From NCBI GenBank assembly GCA_030549205.1, contig JAUKTV010000001.1, positions 4,030,001 through 4,094,000 on the forward strand: DNA of 64,000 nt, in the 5' to 3' direction. Below the pieces are notes generated by a model, which saw only the letters and a program-made list of their open reading frames with translations, was not told the origin of the DNA and did no database searches. The stretch comes from Apiosordaria backusii. Taxonomy: Eukaryota; Ascomycota; Sordariomycetes; Sordariales; Lasiosphaeriaceae. Position numbers and translations under genes: made by a program. Shown here in pieces: positions 30,758-42,612 of the stretch (its first letter is position 1; every line of letters begins with the position of its first letter).

Positions 30758-33700
30758 GGTGAAGGTGAGCCAGGTATTCAAAGTGTGGGTGCTGCTAAAT
30801 CTGACCAATTGGTCCAAGGGGATTTATATAAAGTGGAATAAGGTGTGGGTGGACTGTCCGCTGACAGCCAAGCGACTTTATAAGAAAAGAAAGCTTGAGA
30901 TGCTTTCTATGGGTGTAAGTCAGGATGGTGATCCTGTGGCTTGCTTTGTGTCTCCTGGAGTGAGCAGAAGAGGAAAAAGAAAACATATGCCCGCGATCAG
31001 GCCTGATTTATATTTCTGATTGAACCATCTCGGCGCGTCTTTGTCGTCCTCTGACGTGAACAGGGCTCGTGGTGTGACCAGACGAACAGCAGGGCCAAGT
31101 GATCGGAGACATGCCGGCGGTTGGAGAGCCGAGACGGGATTGGCAAGGGGGTGCGGCCGGGGGGTTGCTTTGGTTCGCCCGGGTTTGACTTCCATGTGGC
31201 GCCTTCTTCAATGTTTGGGAAATACAACCTGGCATACATGGTTTTTGTTCCATTGCTGCCATGTGCGTTCATGGGTCATCAAGGCCATCAACGTGCAGTT
31301 GAGTGATGTTGCCCCCTGCGAGACACGCCATTCTGTTGATTGAGGGGTTCGGAAACACCACCCGGGCCATTCTCCGTACCTTGCAAATGATAGTATCAGG
31401 CGCCTGAACCACGGAGCGCGGCAGTGAGAGGAGCCCACTAGTGACGCCAAGACCGAGTCCAGATGGTTCAAGGAAGCTGGAATTACGGGGGAGCATCGTT
31501 TGTGGAAAGGCTCTCTGCGAAGCTGTCGTGATACGAGATAAATTTGGTAAGAGGCCGGGGGTGACGAGGGTGCTGCTCCGGAGCTGCAGTGTCAAAAGTG
31601 AAATCTGACAATGGCTCTGCATGGCATATCGTCCGACCTTAGACCGTCTCAACGTCCTGGCTTGTCGAACCGTGGGCGACGAATAGGGATTCCTGGCGGG
31701 GAGAAGAGCTTCTTCAGTGTACCCCCACTGCAGAATAGCTGTCATTCCCGTTCGCCTGTGCAACCCGAGGTGCGAGGTCCCTTTTTCCTGTGTTGTGTCA
31801 GACGGGCCGGGTGGGTCGACACGGGAGCCAAGAAGGTCGCATAAGAATGTCTTGATATGCCATGGTCAGTGTGTTTTTTCTGTTGTTTCCTTCGCCTGTT
31901 GAGGCTGAAAACAAGCTTCTCCCGTCGGCAGAAGAAAAGAAGCAATGTGAAGGTGGATTCAGTCGCCTGTTGAGAAATGATGCAAGGCCCAAGACTGCTT
32001 GGAGCAAGGGTCCCCACAGGCCAAGCAACATCCATGATGGCCTATCCCGGTCTGTCAGTGGGATCCACGGACCAGCGGGTCACTAATTGTGGGGCATACT
32101 GTACAGTGCCCCTCACTGTCCTCGATTTCTCGATGTGCATCTCGATGGCCACAACCCCCAACTTTTCTCCGACTATCATGCACCTGTTCATATTTCGCTT
32201 CTTTTTCTGAGTATCGAAACCCATTCGTCCACACTCCCCCAAGTTGAGCCATGACACCATGCAGGCAAGCGCTATAACAGAGAAGTGTTTTCCCATTACG
32301 ACAGTCACCTTCTCCGCTAACATGTATCCAGCCTTGTTTTCCTCCCCCATCAGGCCGGGGTGGGTAGTGTTGGAAGCGGGGTGTATGTCTTCACTTGTAA
32401 CATGGGCCATGCATAAGGTACATTCTTCTCGGACCTTGACTCCTCAGCTGTCACCTCCAGAAGATGGAGGGATCCCAAGGTCCAACGAAATCACGGCTCA
32501 GTGGTCTGCCGAGTTTGGCTGACTCAACCCTCTTCAGTCACATGTTTGGTCAATGCAGTCTCGATGGCACCTCAATGCTATATTCCATGGTTGCCCGGGT
32601 GCTACAGCCGCTCCTGATCAGTCCATCGAGTTCACACCTTTCTTTCACCGCTTACATGATGAGACTAAGCTCCCGCCAGTCATGATAAAGCCATGATCCA
32701 GTGGAAATCTCGATCACAAGACCTGAAAAGCATTCCACGGCAGAGAGCTGAACTTCCCTCAGACCACAGCAGCCAGTCAGCCTGTTGTGGCAAGACTCGG
32801 GCATAAATTCCCGTCCTCATCATATCAAGTAACAGAATGGACAGGCTCACAGGCCCACTGCACATGCCGGTCTCCTTCACCAACCCATGCTACTAGCCAA
32901 TACCTAGAGGCGCTCTCGATAGCGACCAACTAACCGACAATTTATCATCATCTCACCTTGCCGCATGCCGTAACACTCACGATAATGCAGCCACGGAGGC
33001 TTACCCCTTGTTTGTCTCATGGTTTACAGCACGAATCTCTACAACTAATAGGTCATCAAAAACGGGACGCAAACGTCAATAATAGTATCAATCTTGGAGA
33101 GTACGACATTAAAACAAGCAAAGAACCGATATCTCGGAACTTACCGCCCCCTTCCGGTCTCCCCGTGGCAACATTCAAGGCAGATGGTGTCAGTCCAGCA
33201 GCATCCACCACACAAATACTACTACACCTGGACGGGCCATCCCGGCTGGTAGGTCACAAGCGGCTCCCGGATCTCGAAACCGCGGCGTAATATAGCCAAG
33301 GATGGAGTTTTAGTTTGAGTTGTTCATCGCCATTATCAAGGGCGGTTGGTGATGAACATTCAGAGCGTCACTTCGCATTGACGGGCATGAGGGTTGACTA
33401 CGACCTCAGTATCTTACCACTGGCCAAGAGGCAGAGAAGACGAGACACCAACACACTCCTGTCCAACCACAAAACAAAAGACAGAAAACGCCATGAAAAA
33501 CAGAAAACCTTGAGCACCCCCATGATGTCTTTAAAACCCAACCTCCAGCTCAACCTACAGCCACTGTCAGCTCGCATACTCCCCCTGCTGATTGGACCGT
33601 CTTAGTTTTCCTCTCGGGGAAGAGACAAGAAAACCCCATGTCCCGGACCGGCCGCCGGCCGCCCATCCATCGGCAAGCCGCATGTGCTTCACTCCCTTGT

Positions 33701-35288
33701 CTACTGATTGGACCGAACACACATTACGAGTGATGGAATTTGACGTTTCACTGCCTAGATATCGGCCCAACCCATGAACCCGGCGACCAAAACTACGTGG
33801 TAAATTTGCCTATCGTCGAAATGGAATGGCACGACAAGTGAAAATGACACCCTTGTCAGTTGGTGATGGTGTCTACCACACCTTTTTCACACCTTGACAG
33901 TTTTTCAACTTTATCATGCTGAGTAGAAAACGATAGGGCCCTGCTATTAAGACCAGGCATCTCGAGTCTCACCTCCGGAATCTTGGGTTTCTCTTCACAG
34001 TACCTACTACTAGCGTGGTCCCCTCTCTTAATGTTCACATTTCCCCACAATCACCTCTAAACACCTTGAACACACCCATCCCATACCTAACTTCCACAAG
34101 TCACTTCTAAGGGAAGGGGAAGGGGAAGGGGAAGGGGAAGGGGAAGGGGAAGGGGAAGGGGAAGGGGAAGGGGAAAGGGAAGGGGGGTTGATACTGTCAT
34201 TGGAAACAAACAGGACCTGCCTGTTTTGACACTTTTCTCTGTGTTGGGCAGGGCGGCTAGGTAGGTAAGGTAGTTAATTGCTCAGGCGGTGTGGTTGCAT
34301 CATGTTTATTTTGTTTTCAGTTGCAGTTGGTGGTGATAGAAGTGTCAAAATACCTAACTAGTGGGAGAAGATATTTGATCTTAAAATGTATTAGTCTGTG
34401 CTTTGTTGGGGGATGCACATCCAGTAGATAAGTGACCAGCCGGTATTAGTTGGCCTTTTCTTATTACCGTACCTGCTGCGTACCTAACCACCCTCCCCAG
34501 ATCGATTTCCCCCGATCAACTTTTCACCGTCTATACCTACCGTTAACAAAAAAAAAGAGAAGAAGAAAGAAGAAAAATGAAGAACACTTCCAAGGATCTT
34601 CCAAAGGGCAAGCCAAGCTAGAAAATGCGCCCAAAAATAGCAAAGAGCGTTGCTTGCCCCTCCCCCCCCCCCTTCCCTCCCTTCCACGCCCCCCGATCAT
34701 GATCACCTGCCTCAGTTTATCCTTATCCACACTTACCAAACAGCCTATGCATGGCCCGGCAACTACATAGGTGTAAATACCATCTTTGCCATCACTAACC
34801 TTGCAAGGAGACAACAGATGGACGACAGGGGACATCAAACTTTAGATATACCTACCTACCTACCTCGGTATATCAAGCATTCTGTGTATTCAGCGTCTTT
34901 TTTGCTCTTCCTGGACTTCACCGCATAGAGGCAGGCTAGCTGTCAGAGTTTGGTGCCCTTCACCACCTCAGCATCGCAACACAATTGCCACACATCACCA
35001 CAAGCACATCACCCAATTCTGACAAATCCTGTATAGGTGGAGGGGTGCAAAATCTCTCTCCTATTAGATACCCCTTCCCCCCCCCTTCCCTAAACGTAAC
35101 AAACATCACTGATCTAATCAAGCCAAAGCTTGCGCCATGATAATGACTATCCTTTCAAAGCAAGAGGGCTCGGAATATATCAATGCCATAAACAGCCCAC
35201 CAAATTTTCTTTAACCCCTCCCCCCCCCCACCCCTTTTGCTCCAAAATACATTGCACCCCTCCATGCCTTCTTCCACCTGAGGACACA
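30758..35288. other. Gene-poor spacer, 4.5 kb
   Basis: No supported coding region. The left end is the promoter of the Cys-rich protein gene, with a TATA-like palindrome (30823-30832) and a CCAAT palindrome GACCAATTGGTC (30803-30814). A GGGGAA array lies at 34111-34187. The ORF at 31269-31763 (minus, 164 codons) has no recognised domain. The right end holds C-rich tracts and the 3' flank of the Prp43 gene. Confidence 0.5.
34111..34187 (+). repeat. GGGGAA hexanucleotide microsatellite
   Basis: About 12 units of GGGGAA (first and penultimate imperfect) form an unbroken ~77-bp purine strand ending in GGGGGG. The repeat is not the fungal telomere unit TTAGGG. It could fold as G-quadruplex or triplex DNA. 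Confidence 0.92.
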
Positions 35289-37645
35289 CTAGTGACCACC
35301 CTTCATAGCCTGTCTCCTCTTCACCTTCTCCGTCAACCTCGTCAGCGCAGACTTGATCTCCCCCTTCTCAAAGGTATCAACGTCGTAGTAGACTGGTGCG
35401 ATTTCCTGTTTTTACATTATTAGTCAAGAGTTCCAGTCCAGTGTTGGGGAAAAAAAGGAGCACATACAAGAAGCCACTCCGGCCTAACATTCGTCACAGT
35501 CCTGATATACTGCTTCGTCGTGAGCACAAACTCATTGTACACGACCCAATCATACGGGCTCGACACCACCGTGCTCGGGTGGATCATGACCATCTGGTCG
35601 TCCTTCACCGTTTTGTAAATCTTGCTGTTCGAGCTCTCCCTCATCGCCACCTGCATGAAGAAGCCCGCCAGCAGCGCCCGCCGGATGTTGGTGTAATACT
35701 CCTTGTTGTTGAACGGAGTCGACACGAGCTCAATCTCGTGCGTCTCCATAATGCGCTTGAGCTGAGCCCGGACATTGTCAGCCGAGGACAAATGACGGTA
35801 CGACAAAAAGTGTTCGTGGCACCACTTCTTGACGTCCTCGCCATTTTGCTCAGCGCCCTTGTAGGCGTGGTAGGCGTTGAGGAGCGTCAAGTGGTCGCCG
35901 TCGGGGTGGGCAAACTGGGCCTTCATTTCGTCGGCACGCTTGCGGTTGTTGTTGGGGCGGATCCATATTTGGGGTACGGACAGCAACGAGGTGATGGAGA
36001 GGATCTCGTTGGAGCAGTAGAACTCGGGAGAGGAAATAAGCATGACGGCAAGGGCGGGATCCAAGGGGAACTCGGAAGCCAAGCTGCCAAGCTTGGTGAG
36101 GCCACCGTCGTCATCAAGACATGCGAGGTAGTTGAGCTCTTCGAGGGCACGCATCATGGTTTCCGGGGCTGGGGGGTCCATGAAGTCAAAGTGCACCAAG
36201 TCCTCAACACCGAGCTTCTTGAGTTCAAGAATGGTATTGGAGAGGTTAGACCGGAGAATTTCAGGATAGGTCTGCTCAATAAGCTCCTTCTTGAAAGCCT
36301 TCTCGGTGTAGAGACGGAAGCATTTTCCTGGTCTGGTACGACCGGCACGACCAGCTCTCTGTTGGGCGGAGGCCTTGGAGATGGGAGAAACAAGCAGCGA
36401 CTCGACGCGGGAGCGAGGGTTGTAGATCTTTTGCTTGCTGAAGCCGGGGTCCACGACGTAGACGATACCGTCGATAGTCAAGGAGGTTTCGGCAATATTG
36501 GTGGCGACGATACACTTGCGGCCTGGGCGACCACCCTTCCGGAATGGCTCAGGAGCTTTGTCGAAGATCTTTTGTTGTTGATGTGGCGGCAAAGTGCCGT
36601 AAAGAGGGTAGATGGCCAAAGGACCAGCGTCTGATTCCCTGACCATATCATCCACCTCCAAACCGATGCGCCGGCAGGCATCCTCGATTTCCTCTTCACC
36701 CGTAAGGAAGAGCAGGATATCACCTTCCGGCTCGACAGCGTGGATCTGGAGAACGGTCCTGACCGCTGCTTCGACGTAGTCTCTCTCGGGCTCGGGGGTA
36801 TAAAAGATCTCGACAGGGTGCGTACGGCCGGGAACGGCCAGCAAGGGGGCGGGAGGGTCCTCCTTTCGCAAGCTGAAGTATGACTGGAACTTTTGGGCGT
36901 CGAGTGTGGCAGACATGACAATGATCTTCAGGTCCTTTCTCCTATGGGCAATCTCCTTGAGGAGGGCCATCAAGATGTCGGTAGCGAGTGTGCGCTCGTG
37001 AGCTTCATCGAGAATGATGCAGCTATACCGGGACATATTCGGATCGTGCATAGACTCGCGCAGCAGTTGACCGTCCGTCATGTACTTGAGAAGAGTCTTG
37101 GGACCGGTCCTGTTCTCGAAACGAATGCTGTAACCGACTTCCTGACCCAGTTCAACATCGAGTTCGTTTGCGACACGCTGGGCGACGGACATGGCGGCGA
37201 CACGACGAGGCTGTGTGCAAGCAATGAGCTTGCCGGTCTGGTGCGGCAGTTCGTCGTAGAGGACATACTGAGGGATCTGTGTGGTTTTGCCGGAACCAGT
37301 CTCACCGACGAAGACGAGAATCTGGGTCTTGTGATAGAGCTCGAGGAACTCTGCGCGCTGCTTGGAGACGGGCAGGTCGCGGCGAGTCTTCAGGATCTTG
37401 AAGTAGTTTTCCGAGTGGGGCTTTCCGGTCCACGGGTTGGTATCGGAGTCCTCAGCCTTCGCAGCCTGAAGCGCGGTGGTGTTGTGGCGCTCCATCTCGT
37501 CGAGGGGCGACTTGAAGTCATCGTTGGCGCCGTCCATGTTGAGGTGGGCGAGGTATGGGTTGTACTTGTCGTCGGTCTTGATGCGCTTCGAGTCCTGGGC
37601 GTCGCTCTCCACGCTCGATCGCTTCGTGCCTTTTTGATCGGCCAT
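35289..37645 (-). CDS. PRP43: DEAH-box RNA helicase Prp43
   Basis: Two exons (37645-35468, 35405-35289; 62-bp intron GTATGT...AACAG) give 764 aa, essentially the length of yeast Prp43. Motifs in order: Walker A GETGSGKTTQIPQ, TQPRRVAA, DEAH in ILDEAHERT, SAT in VMSATL, FLTGEEEIEDACRRI, TNIAETSLTIDGI and QRAGRAGRTRPGKCFRLY, then winged-helix, ratchet and OB-fold domains (DWVVYNEFVLTTKQYIR). It is a nuclear ATPase that disassembles the intron-lariat spliceosome and acts in ribosome biogenesis with G-patch partners. The N-terminus is short and Lys/Asp-rich as in Prp43, separating it from Prp2, Prp16 and Prp22. Divergent from PRMT5. Confidence 0.97.
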
Positions 37646-38370
37646 TCCGAAGGTGAAACTCGCAAGTGCAGAGATCAGGTGGAAGATTCTGCAGAGGGAG
37701 ATGAAATGGCGGGGATTTCACTGTTGCGCTTTCCCTGTCGATGCCGTCCACAAGGCTGCCGCAACTTTTTGTTTGGCAAGCACGCCTATTGTTTGAGAGT
37801 TTCCACCAAAATTTTGGAGAGTTGGGGCGATCAGCACCCTGGTTTGCCGATAAGCACCTATCCGATTTGTCTTATCGGGCACATCCCAAGCACCTGTCTG
37901 GGTCACGAATATCAAACTGATGAATCAAGACATAGAGGTGGTATTTTCGAGGAATGTTTTGAGAAATGTATCGTTGGTGATACTCTCAGAAACTCAGACA
38001 GGTAGCAATATCTTTTGAGATCAAAAATCCCTTATATATCACTCTATCCGATATTAGACCCCGCGTTCCACATGCTTTCTGCCCTGACCCAAGCACAGCG
38101 ACCCAAATTTTCTCGAAAGGGTTCAGGCTCACCTAGACAATCGGCATATTGGGAAGAAACGTGGTGGCACAATCCCGAGTTCATTTTGGGCCCCGGTGTA
38201 CCTATCATAGAGCAGCTTTGAATTATTATTCAAGTTTGGATCTTTCCCCTGCTTCCACTCCAGCTCGACCTTCGTCCATCACCCCGCGGTGGTTGTTAGC
38301 CCCGCCAAACTAATTGTGTTTTCATACATCGCTACACTCACTCCACAAAAGGTCTTAGAACGCCTCCAAC
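37646..38370. promoter_or_regulatory. Bidirectional promoter, Prp43 / PRMT5
   Basis: 725 bp between divergent ATGs. No ORF of note except the tail of an antisense shadow of Prp43. No clear TATA box, as is common for housekeeping genes. Confidence 0.55.
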
Positions 38371-40861
38371 ATGTCGTACTCAGGAGCCCTCAACCCAGCC
38401 TCGGAGGACTACGAGTCTCGTCCTCATTACTACATCGGCCAGCACGACTCGGACCGGTGCGAAGTTCTCGACGAGGACCAATACAACCAAGTTCTTAACA
38501 GTGGAGTAAGACCCCTTTTTGCAGCTTCCCGTAAGAACACCCACCACTAACACGGATTGTTCAGTTCAACTTTGTCACTGCTCCAATCACAAACCAGCAC
38601 TTTGTCCAACGGGTCGTTGCCCTGCACAAGGACTTTCTCAAGCAGAGACAAGAATGGAGTGAACGTCTGACCCCTGCGCAAAGGACGAACCCGTCCTTGC
38701 CAGTTCCCATCGTATCTACACTGACCGACGAGGACACCTCGCTGTATCCAAGCCACCACATTGGCTCTCTCATCACCTACGCCAGCCCCTGGATTGACCT
38801 GTGCTCCCCAGACCCGTACATCTCGGGCATCTCTCGCCAGGTTCTCAACCTCGAAGTTGCTTATGCCAATTTCTGCGGTGCCAGGACCATCGTGGTCCCT
38901 GGTCCTAGGCAAGATGAAAGCGGTCGTGGAGTGGCTCAGTATGCTCGTGCCATTCAGGAGGCGCTGCTCCAAGTTACAAGGGCCAACTTGATCATCCATC
39001 TGCCCATGTACCGCGAGCCCCTGTTGGAGGAGAAGTGCGAGACGCTCTCTGAAATCTTCGACGAGAGCCGGATGGACACTGACCCCAAGAAGGAGATTGA
39101 TATCTTTACTTCGTGGGACTCCTGGCACACCATCCGCTCAGTATGCGAGTATTCGAACCGGCTATTCGTGGCTCTCCGTATCCCTCGCCGTGTGCCCGAA
39201 AAGACCCTCCAAGAACGGTGGTTCTCGGAGCCGTTGCACTTCCTAACCATCGGCCAGGCTGTCTTTCAGAGCAACAAGGCTGGAAACCCAACGCTTAGCA
39301 AGCACCACCAAGATTTGATCAACCGGTACATGCGTCTCAAAAACGCCCCTTGGATCATCCTCAACGATGTCGGCCCCAACGCCGAGGATCTCGGAGTTGC
39401 CCTGGCCATCAAGGCCATCGAGTACCCGTCCTTGGCCGAAGCCAGCAAGGCACTACAAGAGCGCAAGCCCAAATCCGGTTTGAACGACTACGTCTCGTAC
39501 ATGAAGTACCTCGAGCGCCAGCAAACCCCCTACACCGCCATGGAAACACCCGGGCTCACCAGCTTCCAAGACTGGCTGCAATCCCCCCTCCAACCCCTCG
39601 CCGACAACCTCGAGTCGGCCACCTACGAAGTCTTTGAAGGCGACCCAGTCAAATACGATCAATACCAACAAGCTATAACCGAAGCCATGGCCGAATGGAA
39701 GATCCTCAAAAAACCCTCCGCTCTCGGCACAGAAGCAGAGCCCTACAATCCGGAGCTAATCTGCGCCGTCGCCGGCGCCGGCCGCGGCCCCCTCGTCACC
39801 CGCGTCCTCCGCGCCGCTGCCGCAACCAACACCAAGATCCAGCTCTGGGCGCTGGAAAAGAACCAAAACGCGTTTGTCTACCTTCTCAACAAAAACAAAA
39901 AGAGAGAGTGGAACAACCAAGTCACCCTCGTAAAAACCGACATGCGCGGCTGGGCGGGTCCCATCCCTAGGGGTTCGACCGTCCCTTGCAAAGTCGACAT
40001 CCTCGTCACGGAACTCTTGGGGTCGTTCGGCGATAATGAGCTATCTCCCGAATGCCTCGACGGTATTCAGCACCACCTCTTCCGCCCGACGGGGATCTCC
40101 ATCCCGCATTCTTACACCGCGCACCTCTCCCCGATTTCCACCCCGAGGATCTTTGCGGAACTCTCCTCCCGCGAGTCTGACCCGCACGCGTTTGAGATAC
40201 CGTATGTCGTGAGGTTGTTTCAGCTTGATTTTGTCGCGCAAAAGGTGCCTAATCACGGGAGGTTTCAGCAAGCGTGGGAGTTTGTTCACCCCGTGGGTAT
40301 CAACAGGGCGGATGAGTTTGCGGAGGAGTATGGGTTGGGAAAGAAGTTTGTTATTCCTGGGGGAGGGGCGATGTATGGGTCCAACGGGACGAACGAGCAC
40401 AATGCGAGGCATTGTCACTTGACGTTTGTTTGCCCTACGAGGGGGGTTGTTCATGGGCTGGCGGGGTATTTTGAGTCGGTTTTGTATGAATCGCAGGTGG
40501 AAGGGGGGCAGGAGGAGGGGGAAAAGAAGGTGGAGATTAGTATTTTGCCTGATCAGATTGATAAGAAGAGCAAGGATATGATTTCGTGGTTTCCGATTTT
40601 TTTCCCACTCAAAGTAAGTTTCTCTGTCTCTGGGGGGTGAGAAGGGGGGATGGTTTGCTAATGATGTGACAACAAAAACAGAAACCGCTTTACTTCCCCC
40701 AGGATACCGAGTTGGAGGTTAGCATGTGGAGGCAGACGGACGACACCAAGGTTTGGTATGAGTGGTTGGTGGAGGTGTATGCGTGGGTTGGGCCGCAGAG
40801 CAGGATCAAGGTTGGTGCGAGCGAGATGCATAGCAGTAAGAAGGTTGCTTGTTTGATGTAG
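38371..40861 (+). CDS. Type II protein arginine methyltransferase PRMT5 (Skb1/Hsl7)
   Basis: Three exons (38371-38505, 38565-40613, 40682-40861; introns 58 and 68 bp) give 787 aa. An N-terminal TIM-barrel region precedes the methyltransferase core. SAM motif I is AVAGAGRGPLV (about residues 447-456), and the double-E loop is ELLGSFGDNELSPECLDG (about residue 520). A beta-barrel dimer domain follows, ending EVYAWVGPQSRIKVGA. PRMT5 makes symmetric dimethylarginine on Sm proteins and histones and in yeasts also regulates Swe1/Wee1. The neighbours Prp43 and SmF also belong to snRNP biology, although gene order in fungi does not imply co-regulation. The stop at 40859-40861 is followed by an AT-rich 3' flank. 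Confidence 0.96.
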
Positions 40862-41327
40862 TTCTGTTGTAAAGCAGAGGCTATACCATCGTATATATAG
40901 CAAAGCATCAGCGGTGTTATAAAATTAGATATGATTTCATGCTACTTTTTTTGAGAATCTGACTCTTTGGTGTTTCCCATAGTGTCAGCAGACAGGTACT
41001 TGGGGTGGCAACGAAATAGACCCCTTACCATTTCTCTATTATGATCTTGGTTTACTGTACGCCATTCCGCACCATTTCCCTGCTTTTCTCAGCTTTGGTG
41101 ATGTTTGTCTCTGTCCAGCCCTGTCTTTGCCACGCCACGCCACGCCAACCCACAGTATCTTTCCTGCCTTCTTGTGCCTTGATCACCATCAAATGGATGT
41201 GTGGCCTAGGGGTATCTTGCGTGTCGTGGTATTATTGATCCCATCCTTTTTCACATCTCTACCGTTCCTCAACCAAAGCTTTTCCCCGGTCCCAATCATT
41301 TTTGTCTCTCTCGGCGCTGTGGCTCGC
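40862..41327. other. Intergenic between convergent genes
   Basis: 466 bp holding the 3' UTRs of PRMT5 (plus) and SmF (minus). Includes a small CCACGCCACGC repeat at 41127-41145. No gene seen. Confidence 0.5.
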
Positions 41328-41718
41328 TCACTCCTCCATCTTCGTATCCCCCTTCTCCCCCTCTGCCCCCCTCACATACAAGACATTATTACACCGGATC
41401 AGCACTTGCCCGAGCGTCCCGGTGAATTTCTGCTCGATGAACTCCTCCGTGTTGGCGAGTTGGATGTTCATGTAGCTGTCGATGCTCTGTTTGTTCCCAC
41501 TCTACTGTCAGCTTTCTCTTCTTTTTTCTTTCCTCCCCCCTTGACTTTGGGCCCTCCCCTCTTGACTTTGGGCTTGGATCTATTCGATGAAAAAAGGCAA
41601 AACATACCACCAATCGTCCCTTGTACTCGGTGGAGTTCCATTTCAAACAAACGATCACGTCCTTGTTGACGAGGTCTTGGAGGAAGGGGCGGGGGTTGAC
41701 GGGGACGAAGGAGGACAT
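41328..41718 (-). CDS. SMX3: Small nuclear ribonucleoprotein SmF
   Basis: Two exons (41718-41608, 41486-41328) with a 121-bp intron give 89 aa. The protein starts FVPVNPRPFLQDLVNKDVIV, the SmF N-terminus. Sm1 is LKWNSTEYKGRLVSIDSYMN spanning the intron, and Sm2 is GQVLIRCNNVLYVRG. SmF is one of seven Sm proteins ringed on the uridine-rich site of spliceosomal snRNAs. The C-terminus is an acidic/Lys tail. A longer in-frame ORF upstream of ATG 41718 is 5' leader, since homologous sequence starts at MSSFVPVNPRP. The intron contains a two-copy direct repeat of a TTGACTTTGGGC block (41541-41572). Confidence 0.95.
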
Positions 41719-42612
41719 TTTATCGTTTCTTTCCTCTGGTACTTCTTCTGTCTGGGTGGGTGAATGTGGAGAATGCGCGATGGCTTGGGTGTGTTGTTCG
41801 TGGGGGAGATTGATCGCGATGGGAGTTCGTTGTGGTGGTGGAAGCGGTGGTGGTGGATTTGTTTGATAGTTGATAGCGGATGCGATCAGTGGATGTTTGG
41901 CAGGCGAGTGCTCGGCTTGGGGGAAATTTTGGCTTGGCATTTTGGGCACTGGCGCCGCAGCGCGCACTGCGTTCTGCTACGGATAAGTGGGCAGTTGTTT
42001 GACGGCTGGCAAGAGCTGGCAGCAGCCTCTCACTCACCCAGTGAACTCACCGATCTTCTTACTCACAAACTCAACATGTTCATAAAACGACCAAAAGTTC
42101 ACCTCAATAACAATGATAATAATATACATAATCCAGCACAAAACATTTAAACAATTCAAGGAGTGTCATTAACCGTAGGTTCCCATCTCACCGCCAGCCA
42201 TGGAAGAGCGTAATTCCCGTCCCCAGTAAGTAAGCCCCCAGTCCGTCCTCATCACCCCTTTCCAAAAAAGTATTCCAATCCCCAAGTCCAAAAGTGATAT
42301 CCAAAAGCCCCTTCTGTCTAACATAACCAATCCATATAATCAATTTGCGTCCATAGCAAGGCGCTCGTTTCCCAAATAATTGAACATTAAACCCAACACC
42401 CATATCGTACCCGGAATGATGTATATGAAATAAATGCCCTCCCTACCAACCGCTTGTTTAATGATGCTTTTTTGATGTTGCTTGTTGCTTATTGCTGTGC
42501 TGTTCCCACTCCCATCTTAGGATACCATAACAGACCGTTTATTTATACCCCTCTCAGCGGGCTCTCATCGCACACCCAACTTCAAAGAATGCTGTTAAAG
42601 TAAAGTTCAAAA
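41719..42612. other. Intergenic, SmF promoter side
   Basis: 894 bp containing the SmF 5' leader and promoter and the 3' flank of the membrane-protein gene. AT-rich around 42090-42150. No gene seen. Confidence 0.5.

Noticed and set aside
31269..31763. 164-codon minus-strand ORF
   Set aside because: Not recognisable and without promoter or splice context; kept only as spacer.
34111..34187. Telomere or interstitial telomeric repeat
   Set aside because: Unit is GGGGAA, not TTAGGG.
35396..36634. 412-codon plus-strand ORF opposite Prp43
   Set aside because: Antisense shadow of the highly conserved helicase caused by codon bias; no domain of its own.
36893..38005. 370-codon plus-strand ORF opposite the Prp43 N-terminus and promoter
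   Set aside because: Shadow of Prp43 coding sequence extended by chance into the spacer.
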